Of a stretch of DNA of 7,580 nt, positions 1 to 5,208 are shown piece by piece. Numbering within the stretch: the first letter of the stretch is position 1; the number at the start of each line of letters is the position of its first letter. The translations under genes were made by a program, and so were the position numbers. The notes under the pieces are model-generated. The model ran no database searches. It was given only the letters and a program-made list of their open reading frames with translations, and was not told where the DNA came from. The stretch is from an uncultured Chloroflexota bacterium (GTDB taxonomy: Bacteria; Chloroflexota; Anaerolineae; Anaerolineales; Villigracilaceae), in contig CAILWD010000541.1 in NCBI GenBank assembly GCA_903837815.1, forward strand, positions 1 through 7,580. The letters are read 5' to 3'.

Positions 1-233
1 AATCGAAACTGGCTCCCATTACCGCCGCGATGTCACACTTCGGGAAGACGCTACTCGATTTACCATCGGCAGTGGCGCACGAGTGCTGGCGAACCTTAAT
101 AATCTTGTCCTCGCCTTGATTCGTCAGGCTGGCTTTACAATCGCTGCCCAAGCCAGACGCTTTTTCTCCGCCCATCTTCCCGCTGCATTTTCACTCCTCC
201 TTACACCCTTTTCCTGACTTTGCTACAGCCATG
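1..233 (+). mobile_element. Right-hand part of an insertion sequence (ISAs1-like), outer end uncertain
   Basis: The transposase tail ends at 217 and is followed directly by CTTTGCTACAGCCATG (218-233). Its reverse complement, CATGGCTGTAGCAAAG, resembles the CAGGGCTGT-type terminal inverted repeats I associate with this family. The boundary is therefore placed near 233. The left end and target-site duplication lie outside the window, so the end cannot be confirmed. Confidence 0.35.
2..217 (+). CDS. C-terminal fragment of an ISAs1-family transposase (cut by window edge)
   Basis: The frame is open from base 2 to a TGA at 215-217 and encodes 71 residues with no start inside the window. The peptide begins IETGSHYRRDVTLREDATRF and continues with a leucine/alanine-rich stretch (VLANLNNLVLALIRQAGF) and a short basic and aromatic tail. 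An HYRRDVT-type motif followed by a variable GN/GS step and a hydrophobic 'LxNLVLxLIRxAGF' helix is what I recognise as the C-terminal end of ISAs1-family DDE transposases, after the catalytic Glu. Only this tail is visible, so the DDE residues, and whether the element is intact, cannot be judged. It points the same way as the downstream kinase gene but is separated from it by about 180 bp and is not functionally related. The family call is from memory of the motif. Confidence 0.72.
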   Translation: METGSHYRRDVTLREDATRFTIGSGARVLANLNNLVLALIRQAGFTIAAQARRFFSAHLPAAFSLLLTPFS

Positions 234-290
234 TTAACACATTGGCAACGACTTTACAAACCTGGTTCTTCATGGTAGCCTTTTAATAGA

Positions 291-319
291 TTGCGATCAA
301 AAACATCGCGCAGAATAAT
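291..319 (+). promoter_or_regulatory. Candidate sigma-70-type promoter for the kinase operon
   Basis: TTGCGA (291-296) and AATAAT (314-319) are separated by exactly 17 bp, matching the -35 consensus at 4 of 6 and the -10 consensus at 5 of 6 positions. A short inverted repeat, GCGAT (293-297) and ATCGC (305-309), overlaps the -35 box and spacer and could be an operator. A start near 326 would leave a leader of about 70 nt before the kinase ATG. It lies just outside the insertion-sequence fragment, so expression of the operon need not depend on the element. This rests on pattern matching only. Confidence 0.4.
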
Positions 320-332
320 GGACACCCAATAT

Positions 333-401
333 ATGACTGTCTTAATTGACGTTTCTAGAGGAGGCAGGGCAAATAAGGCAGCGGAGTCTTTTACAAGATG
401 A
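333..401 (+). CDS. Possible 22-codon leader ORF, ATGA-coupled to the kinase gene
   Basis: An ATG at 333 (or the in-frame ATG at 318, which would sit on the proposed -10 box) opens a frame of 22 (or 27) residues. It ends in TGA at 399-401, so its stop overlaps the kinase ATG at 398-400 as ATGA. The stop/start overlap is typical of translational coupling. Inside it lies a strong purine run AGAGGAGG (357-364) that has no start codon at normal spacing. The ORF has no good Shine-Dalgarno of its own, and short ORFs arise easily by chance. Confidence 0.2.
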   Translation: MTVLIDVSRGGRANKAAESFTR

Positions 402-1426
402 CCATAGCGATTAATAATCAGAAATTTGCGTGGGAACTCCTGGATGCCTTCCCAAATGCCGTTGAGCTTTTTGAATTGGACGGAGCCATTCTTTATCTCA
501 ACAAAGCTGCCAGAAATCGGTACGCTAGGCCTGAAAAAGAATTAGTAGGCGCCAATATTTGGAATCTCTATCCGCCCGGTCAGGCTGCGCATCGTAAGAC
601 TGTCGTCAACAAGGCAGTGAATTCAGGCACGCCCATACAATTCACAGATCGATACGAGGAACAGTGGGTTGACGTATTGATTTGCCCCATTCGCGGAACC
701 AATGACAAAATAGAAAGCGTTGTGACATATACGCACGACGTTACACGGCAAATCCGCGCTGAAGAAAGACTTAAGATGGTAAGCCTGCAATTGCTTACGA
801 ATCAGGAAGATGAACGCCGCCGGATTGCCCAGGATTTGCATGATGATATTGGACAGAGTATGACGGCGCTCATCCTGACGCTCAAGGCAATCCACAGTGA
901 CGTTATTACATCGGGTCACAAAACCATTGGCGAACAGGTCAAAGGCACAATTCGCATTGTCGAAGAAATGATGCGGCATATCCGGCAGGTTCTATACGAC
1001 TTGCGTCCGCCTTCATTCGAGACGATGTCGCCGGCAAAAGTACTTGAATCGCTTTGCTCTTCGTTGGCCCTATCGACCAGACTACGGGTAATTTTTAGCA
1101 GCCAGGAACAATTACCGCCCATGTCCAATGCCCAGGCGACCGCTCTCTATCGGCTGATTCAGGAGGGAATGAACAATGCAGCCAAACACGCCGGGGCTAC
1201 ATCGGTCTGGATCAACCTGGAGTACGTGGATGGCGAAGTTAACATATCATTCGAAGACGATGGACAGGGATTTGACTCAAGAGGGAATATCGAATACGGC
1301 ATAGGTTTGAAAGGCTTACGGGAACGTTTCGTAATGCTGAATGGAAACTTTGATGTTGAATCTGCCATTGGAAAAGGGACCCGTCTGTATGGCTCTCTGC
1401 CGATTGCCAATCTAAATTCGGGATAA
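398..1426 (+). CDS. Cytoplasmic PAS-domain sensor histidine kinase (NarL-type partner, HisKA_3)
   Basis: A 342-residue sensor kinase that would autophosphorylate on histidine and pass phosphate to the response regulator encoded next. Residues about 10-118 form one PAS domain (LLDAFPNAVELFELDGAILY near the start, ending in the THDVTRQ-type exit). Residues about 135-205 are the HisKA_3 dimerisation/phosphoacceptor domain, with ERRRIAQDLHDDIGQ placing the phospho-histidine at His148 and the family's DLRPP at 201-205. Residues about 245-336 are the HATPase_c domain: N box with Asn259/Asn260, G1 EDDGQGF at 286-292, and G2 GIGLKGLRER at 301-310. I see no membrane segment or signal peptide, so it should sense an intracellular cue; the PAS ligand is not readable. 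The chosen ATG has GCGGAG at 381-386, about 11 nt upstream. All catalytic boxes look intact. The gap to the regulator gene is 95 nt without a terminator. Confidence 0.93.
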   Translation: MTIAINNQKFAWELLDAFPNAVELFELDGAILYLNKAARNRYARPEKELVGANIWNLYPPGQAAHRKTVVNKAVNSGTPIQFTDRYEEQWVDVLICPIRGTNDKIESVVTYTHDVTRQIRAEERLKMVSLQLLTNQEDERRRIAQDLHDDIGQSMTALILTLKAIHSDVITSGHKTIGEQVKGTIRIVEEMMRHIRQVLYDLRPPSFETMSPAKVLESLCSSLALSTRLRVIFSSQEQLPPMSNAQATALYRLIQEGMNNAAKHAGATSVWINLEYVDGEVNISFEDDGQGFDSRGNIEYGIGLKGLRERFVMLNGNFDVESAIGKGTRLYGSLPIANLNSG

Positions 1427-1466
1427 CAACGGCTCCATCGCCCATATTTTGGCTGTTCTGTAAGAA

Positions 1467-1491
1467 TTGTCCTGGCGAAAACGAGGGACAA
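1467..1491. repeat. Short inverted repeat between kinase and regulator genes
   Basis: TTGTCC (1467-1472) and GGACAA (1486-1491) are perfect 6-bp arms with a 13-nt spacer, in the 95-nt gap between the sensor kinase and the response regulator. No T-run follows, so it is not a terminator. It could be a weak mRNA hairpin or a protein site, or chance. Confidence 0.3.
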
Positions 1492-1521
1492 CACTGAAAA
1501 ACGTGATTGTGAGGTATACCT

Positions 1522-2187
1522 ATGATTCGGGTTGTAGTTGTAGAAGACCATCAACTTGTTCGACAAGGAATTGTAAAATTATTGGAAAGCGCCGGTGATT
1601 TAAGTGTTGTCGGAGAGGCAGACAACGGGGTGCAAGCGATTGAATTAGTCACATCCCTTCGCCCAGACGTAATGGTGCTTGACATTGTAATGCCACAATT
1701 TGACGGACTTGAAACGCTGCTCAAACTTAGTGAAATCACGCCCAGACCCCAGGTGGTGATGCTTTCGATGCACGCCGACCCCAGCATGATTCGGCAAGCC
1801 TTACAGTCTGGCGCGGTGGGGTATGTCGTCAAGCAATCAGTAGCCGATGAACTACTCGCAGCCGTGAGGGCTGCCAAAAACGGAAGCATGTTCCTGAGTT
1901 CGGGTATTTCCGGCGTGATCGCAAATAACTTTTTTGTCGAAAGCCCAAAGAATCTGCTTGACCGTCTCTCTCCGCGTGAACGTGAAGTGGTCAAGCGCAT
2001 TGTGGAAGGTCATTCAACGCGCGAGATCAGCGACGGCTTGCGCACCAGCATTAAAACAGTCGAAAAACAAAGGCGGGATGCGATGCGCAAACTCGAGGTG
2101 GATAATTTGGCCAGCCTTGTACGCGTCAGTCTTGAACTCGGTCTGGTCATCGGAAAAACAAATCGCAAAAAAACAGGGCCTTTGTAG
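1522..2187 (+). CDS. NarL/FixJ-family response regulator (receiver + LuxR-type HTH)
   Basis: A 221-residue DNA-binding response regulator, the evident partner of the kinase upstream. The receiver domain spans residues 1-120, with the acidic pair Glu8/Asp9, phospho-acceptor Asp54 in MVLDIVMP, the switch Ser82 in VVMLSMHAD, and Lys104 in GYVVKQS. A short linker leads to a LuxR/GerE helix-turn-helix at about 147-206, starting LSPREREVVKRIVEGHSTRE, with a recognition helix around TSIKTVEKQRRDAMRKL. The HTH keeps the usual E-K-x-R-R pattern, with Gln where His or Asn is common. A lysine-rich tail (KTNRKKTGP) closes the protein. The start is supported by GAGG at 1511-1514, 7 nt before the ATG. The next gene follows after 62 nt with no visible terminator, so all three are probably co-transcribed. 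Targets are unknown; the signal-rich region before glpF is the natural candidate. Confidence 0.95.
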   Translation: MIRVVVVEDHQLVRQGIVKLLESAGDLSVVGEADNGVQAIELVTSLRPDVMVLDIVMPQFDGLETLLKLSEITPRPQVVMLSMHADPSMIRQALQSGAVGYVVKQSVADELLAAVRAAKNGSMFLSSGISGVIANNFFVESPKNLLDRLSPREREVVKRIVEGHSTREISDGLRTSIKTVEKQRRDAMRKLEVDNLASLVRVSLELGLVIGKTNRKKTGPL

Positions 2188-2249
2188 TTAAATTTTTCAA
2201 GTCAAAAACCTTTACTTATGAAGGATTTTACGCAATCGGAGTCGTTGGA

Positions 2250-3755
2250 ATGTCAACCTATATATTGAGCATTAACCAAAGAACCACTGGCACATGGGCA
2301 GTGATACTTGATCGGAAGGCAAATGTCGTGGCATCTGCTTATGCCGATATCACCCAGTATTTCCCACAATTGGGCTGGGTGGAACACGACGCGAATGAGA
2401 TCTGGAAAGTGAGCCTTCGCGTGATAGCCGAAGCTCTCCAAAACGGACGGATAGCGCCGGAGCAAATTGACGCCATCGGGGTATCCAATCAACGCGACAC
2501 AACTGTATTCTGGAACAAAAAGACCGGCGAACCCGTGGGACGGGCAATCGCATGGCAAGATCAGCGCACATTGTCCATTTGCGAGCAGCTTATTGCAAAG
2601 GATAAGATTAATATCGAAACAAGAACCGGCATGGTCATCGTGCCAGATATTACAGGCGCCAAAATCCGCTGGCTCATGGATAATGACCAGGCCATTCAAA
2701 AAGGGATGGCACGCGGCGAATTACTATGCGGCACAATTGACAGCTGGCTTATTTGGAAATTTTCCGGCGGCGCTGTCCATGTCACCGACCATTCAAACGC
2801 GTCAGTTACCCTGTTATTAAATGCAAACTCATTGACCTATGACGATCAGATGCTGAACGAGTTGGGAATTCCGCGTGAAATTCTGCCTGAGTTAAACCGT
2901 TCAAGTGATATTTATGCCTACACAGACCCGGAAGCGTTCTTAGGGGTGCGAATACCGATTGGAAGCGCAGGCGGCAACCAACAATTGGCTGTCTTCGGCC
3001 AGGCATGTATGGAAACCGGCATGGCGAAAAACACGTACAGCACCGGTTCTTTTGTACTCCTCAATACTGGCAATCGGTACATTCCACCCGGAGGAGGGTT
3101 GTTTTCGCCGGTATTGTGGACGATAGACGATACTGTAATCTATGGACTGGAAGGCAAAGCAGATGTAGCTGGCGATGTTATCCACTGGTTGCAGAATGAT
3201 CTGGGCATCATTCGCGAGGTCAGTGAAGCGGAAGGGCTGGCCAGCCAGGTTGTCGACACACAGGGCGTTTATTTTGTGCCTCCTTTTGGCGGATCAGATT
3301 TAATCCGCACAGGTACAGGCTCTTATGCCCGCGGCGCCATTCTCGGCGTGACCCGTGGCGTCACAAGACATCACATTGTCCGCGCTGCATTCGAAGCGCT
3401 AGCCTACCAGACGCGCGATTTTGTTGAAGTGATTAAAAAGCGAGTCCCCGAACTGACTCCTCCAGTGCTTCGAGTGGATGGTTACATTGCAAAAAGCGAT
3501 TTTCTCCTCCAATTCCAATCCGACATATTAGGTATTCCGGTGGAACGACCAGTTTTCACAAATACGGCCGCCCTCGGAGCGGCTTACCTAGCCGGGCTAT
3601 CCATAGGCTATTGGGGAACAATAGAAGAAATTGCCGCATCCTGGAAACTGGATCGTTACTTTGAACCACGCTTTTCTGATGAACGGCGCGAAGAACTTTA
3701 TTATGGCTGGCAAAAAGCAGTCAAACAGGTTAAAACTCCGTTTTTTAGAGGGTAA
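2250..3755 (+). CDS. Degenerate glycerol-kinase paralogue (FGGY family), probable pseudoenzyme
   Basis: A 501-residue protein, the normal length of glycerol kinase, whose fold-defining segments are well kept: GWVEHDANEIW (42-52), WLIWK (166-170), HVTD.SNAS (177-185), GMAKNTY (257-263), LQFQSDILGIPVERP (420-434) and ALGAAYLAG (441-449). The functional signatures are not. By recalled alignment to E. coli GlpK, the phosphate-binding DQGTTSSR reads NQRTTGTW (Asp to Asn9, Gly to Arg11, Arg to Trp16). The NQRETT motif has Glu to Asp83, the glycerol-contacting Tyr135 is Asp133, and the catalytic-base Asp245 is Asn243 (AAC, 2976-2978). FTGLGAPYWDPYARG is replaced by a longer loop at 346-362, and the adenosine motif DGGAVAN is DGYIAKS (410-416). 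Glycerol phosphorylation is therefore unlikely, although the frame is unbroken, which argues for selection on the fold. A Shine-Dalgarno GGAG lies at 2238-2241. It follows the two-component genes, and a canonical glpK lies downstream. I infer a sensor or adaptor role; an altered substrate is the alternative. Confidence 0.85.
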   Translation: MSTYILSINQRTTGTWAVILDRKANVVASAYADITQYFPQLGWVEHDANEIWKVSLRVIAEALQNGRIAPEQIDAIGVSNQRDTTVFWNKKTGEPVGRAIAWQDQRTLSICEQLIAKDKINIETRTGMVIVPDITGAKIRWLMDNDQAIQKGMARGELLCGTIDSWLIWKFSGGAVHVTDHSNASVTLLLNANSLTYDDQMLNELGIPREILPELNRSSDIYAYTDPEAFLGVRIPIGSAGGNQQLAVFGQACMETGMAKNTYSTGSFVLLNTGNRYIPPGGGLFSPVLWTIDDTVIYGLEGKADVAGDVIHWLQNDLGIIREVSEAEGLASQVVDTQGVYFVPPFGGSDLIRTGTGSYARGAILGVTRGVTRHHIVRAAFEALAYQTRDFVEVIKKRVPELTPPVLRVDGYIAKSDFLLQFQSDILGIPVERPVFTNTAALGAAYLAGLSIGYWGTIEEIAASWKLDRYFEPRFSDERREELYYGWQKAVKQVKTPFFRG

Positions 3756-3776
3756 GGCTCCACCCGTCACGGTCAA

Positions 3777-3812
3777 AAATTGCGCATTTTTACCCTGTAT
3801 GAAGCGCAATTT
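3777..3812. repeat. Perfect 9-bp inverted repeat just after the FGGY pseudoenzyme gene
   Basis: AAATTGCGC (3777-3785) and GCGCAATTT (3804-3812) are exact complements separated by 18 nt. No T-run follows the right arm, so it is not a standard terminator, although a weak 3'-end hairpin for the upstream operon is possible. The right arm with flanks, AAGCGCAATTTA (3802-3813), recurs exactly at 4147-4158, which favours a protein-binding site. Confidence 0.55.
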
Positions 3813-3919
3813 AAGGCCGATGGCATCATAAACGACAACCGCGTTCAATCACTTGGCGCAAGTATTCCCATTGATTTAATGCTCAGACGGTCAAACCCCT
3901 CAAGAACGCGCCTATTTTA

Positions 3920-3955
3920 TACTCCATTGGCGCAACGCTATTCACCAATGGAGTA
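3920..3955. repeat. Perfect 11-bp inverted repeat (operator-like)
   Basis: TACTCCATTGG (3920-3930) and CCAATGGAGTA (3945-3955) are exact complements with a 14-nt spacer. The right arm runs into the palindrome GAGTACTC (3951-3958). One GCGCAA core (3930-3935) begins on the last base of the left arm and extends into the loop. No poly-T follows. The 10-mer CCAATGGAGT also occurs at 6296-6305, where it contains the dhaL ribosome binding site; that match is probably fortuitous. Confidence 0.6.
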
Positions 3956-4074
3956 CTCATATTCTCCATAATATCCTGCAAAGATAACTTTTCCTATAAA
4001 TATTGGGCGGGTTCCCCGATTTCTTTTGCCCTACATCTGTGCAATAATTACAAAATCCTTACAATAGATAACTT

Positions 4075-4125
4075 GCTCTCGCTTATACAGGAGAGCGGGC
4101 AATGAAACACAAAACACAGGCATAA
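4075..4125 (+). promoter_or_regulatory. Hairpin over a Shine-Dalgarno followed by a 7-codon ORF (possible leader peptide)
   Basis: GCTCTC (4075-4080) and GAGAGC (4091-4096) pair perfectly around a 10-nt loop. The right arm covers the Shine-Dalgarno GGAG (4090-4093) for an ATG at 4102-4104. The tiny frame reads MKHKTQA and ends in TAA at 4123-4125. A possible promoter lies upstream (TACAAT at 4060-4065 and TATACA at 4084-4089 are -10-like), without a good -35. It could be a translated leader controlling downstream RNA folding, but such small ORFs are common by chance. Confidence 0.22.
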
Positions 4126-4207
4126 ATTACGATTTTGCACAGACAAAAGCGCAATTTATTTGCTTGTATGGATGTGAATAAAAAATACTTTCCATAAGGA
4201 CAACCAC

Positions 4208-4327
4208 ATGCGGAAGTTTTTTAATACTATTCAAAAATTATTCTACCCTGACTGGCTCTGCTTCCGCCAGTCTTCCATGAATTGTTTTGCCGCTAGTTGG
4301 ATCGGTACCCGCCAAGAGATTATTTAA
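4208..4327 (+). CDS. Small 39-residue hypothetical protein or leader ORF
   Basis: An ATG at 4208 preceded by AAGGA (4196-4200) at 7-nt spacing opens 39 codons and ends in TAA at 4325-4327. The peptide starts MRKFFNTIQKLFYPDW and is basic and aromatic at the N-terminus, with two Cys (18 and 26) and three Trp/Tyr in the first 16 residues. It ends TRQEII. I do not recognise it. No clear membrane helix is visible. Its stop codon lies in the loop and 3' arm of a strong terminator, so translation to the end would place ribosomes on the terminator hairpin. That arrangement fits either a free-standing small gene or a translated leader controlling readthrough into glpF. No coding conservation can be judged from one sequence. 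Confidence 0.35.
   Translation: MRKFFNTIQKLFYPDWLCFRQSSMNCFAASWIGTRQEII
4210..4272 (+). promoter_or_regulatory. Mutually exclusive RNA stems upstream of the glpF-side terminator
   Basis: GACTGGC (4250-4256) and GCCAGTC (4266-4272) form a perfect 7-bp hairpin with a 9-nt loop. GCGGAAG (4210-4216) is also a perfect complement of CTTCCGC (4261-4267), which uses the loop and the first two bases of the 3' arm. The two pairings exclude each other. In addition, CGCCA (4265-4269) could pair with TGGCG (4333-4337) in the terminator's 3' arm. Competing stems before a terminator are what attenuators and riboswitches look like. I recognise no known riboswitch class here. Confidence 0.35.
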
Positions 4328-4345
4328 TCTTTTGGCGTTTTTTTT
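4310..4345 (+). terminator. Strong Rho-independent terminator 140 bp upstream of glpF
   Basis: CGCCAAGAGATT (4310-4321) pairs with AATCTTTTGGCG (4326-4337) over 12 bp, with one G-U wobble and a 4-nt loop, followed by eight consecutive T (4338-4345). The outer GGTAC (4304-4308) and GTACC (4348-4352) can extend it. Any transcript from upstream should stop here unless antiterminated, so glpF needs either readthrough control or its own promoter within 4346-4484. The stop codon of the 39-codon ORF lies in this hairpin. Confidence 0.9.
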
Positions 4346-4484
4346 GAGTACCTTTTTTGTATAGGCTCTTAATCTCAATCTGTACGGAGGTGAAAAAAAG
4401 AATATATCAAGCGCCAGATACCTGTCCGAGTTTGCAAGTTCTATTCGAATCACACATCAAAAACAGATAATAAGGAGAAAAACC

Positions 4485-5183
4485 ATGTTCCTCGCTGAAT
4501 TTTTTGGCACAATGACATTGATCGTCTTCGGTGACGGTGTTGTCGCTAACGTCCTGCTCAACAAATCCAAAGGCCAGAATTCGGGCTGGATTGTTATCAC
4601 CGCTGGATGGGCGTTCGCGGTCATGAGTGGCATCTTCGTTTCCACCGCCATGGGCGGACCTGGCAGCCTCAACCCGGCTTTCCAAATTGCATCGATGGTC
4701 AATGGCGGCGATTTCAATGTGGCGCTCATGAACCTGCTCGGCGAATTCGCCGGCGCCTTCGTCGGAGCCATTCTGGTCTGGTTGGTCTACCTGCCCCATT
4801 GGGAAGCTACCGACAACGCCGGACTCAAACTGGCCGTCTTCTCCACTGGACCGGCCATTCGCAACCCCGGATTGAACCTGCTCACCGAAATCATCGCCAC
4901 CTTCATGCTTGGTTTGGTTGCAACTGCCATCCCTGCAGCGATTGGCGCCACTGGCATGGTCGGATTCGTCGTCGGCATGGTAATCTGGGCAATGGGTCTC
5001 TCTTTGGGTGGGCCCACTGGTTACGCCCTCAATCCCGCTCGTGACCTTGGTCCGCGTATTGCCCACTTCGTTCTTCCCATTGCAGGCAAGGGCGATAGTG
5101 ACTGGAGCTACTCCTGGGTACCAGTCGTTGGACCTATCATTGGCGCGGTTCTCGCTGCCTTTGTCACTGCCGCAATTTTCTAA
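4485..5183 (+). CDS. glpF: Glycerol facilitator (MIP/aquaglyceroporin)
   Basis: A 232-residue inner-membrane channel for passive glycerol entry, at the usual core length of the family. It has hydrophobic helices in the MIP pattern and both pore half-helix motifs: NPA at 63-65 (GSLNPAF) and NPARD at 183-187 (GYALNPARDLGPR). The Asp after the second NPAR is the mark of glycerol rather than water channels. By recalled alignment to E. coli GlpF, the selectivity filter reads Trp42, Gly171, Tyr180, Arg186, so Phe200 has become Tyr. The loop before the first NPA is GGPGS instead of SGAH, with one extra residue. The N-terminus begins directly in helix 1 (MFLAEFFGT). The start is supported by AAGGAG at 4472-4477, 7 nt upstream. 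It is the first gene of the glycerol operon and is followed by dhaK after 57 nt. Confidence 0.94.
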   Translation: MFLAEFFGTMTLIVFGDGVVANVLLNKSKGQNSGWIVITAGWAFAVMSGIFVSTAMGGPGSLNPAFQIASMVNGGDFNVALMNLLGEFAGAFVGAILVWLVYLPHWEATDNAGLKLAVFSTGPAIRNPGLNLLTEIIATFMLGLVATAIPAAIGATGMVGFVVGMVIWAMGLSLGGPTGYALNPARDLGPRIAHFVLPIAGKGDSDWSYSWVPVVGPIIGAVLAAFVTAAIF

Positions 5184-5208
5184 ATTGCATTCGATTATAA
5201 GGAGCTTT

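Larger units (their letters stand above)
3780..4158. promoter_or_regulatory. Cluster of five GCGCAA-core boxes, candidate operators
   Basis: GCGCAA occurs at 3804-3809, 3856-3861, 3930-3935 and 4149-4154, and its complement TTGCGC at 3780-3785. Two copies are extended as TTGGCGCAA (3853-3861 and 3927-3935), the first within the near-palindrome CTTGGCGCAAG. Two others share the 12-mer AAGCGCAATTTA. With uniform base use, about 0.2 copies of this hexamer would be expected on both strands over this length, so five is an excess by rough estimate. The likeliest reader would be the LuxR-type regulator encoded upstream, but nothing in the sequence proves that. Confidence 0.4.
3756..4484. other. 729-bp AT-rich intergenic regulatory region before glpF
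   Basis: No long conserved gene is visible here on either strand. The region holds two perfect inverted repeats (3777-3812 and 3920-3955), five GCGCAA cores on both strands between 3780 and 4154, and a short hairpin with a 7-codon ORF (4075-4125). A 39-codon ORF with a ribosome binding site (4208-4327), competing RNA stems (4210-4272) and a strong intrinsic terminator (4310-4345) follow. The last 139 bp before glpF hold a TTGAGT box at 4344-4349 but no convincing -10 partner, and an unused-looking Shine-Dalgarno GGAGGTG (4386-4392). Its length and signal density are unusual beside the 57-127 bp gaps of the operon that follows. Confidence 0.7.

Noticed and set aside
1159..1566. Minus-strand frame opposite the end of the kinase gene
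   Set aside because: It overlaps the conserved HATPase domain and has no recognisable domain of its own; it is a shadow frame.
4001..4030. CGGG-TTC-CCCG followed by a T-rich stretch as a terminator for the upstream operon
   Set aside because: The stem is only 4 bp and the T tract is interrupted; too weak to call.
4238..4453. Minus-strand 71-codon frame in the intergenic region
   Set aside because: It crosses the terminator and its poly-T tract; the run of Lys and Phe comes from the A/T tracts and no ribosome site supports it.
4436..4462. ATTCGAATC resembling a tRNA T-loop
   Set aside because: No acceptor, D or anticodon stem can be drawn around it.
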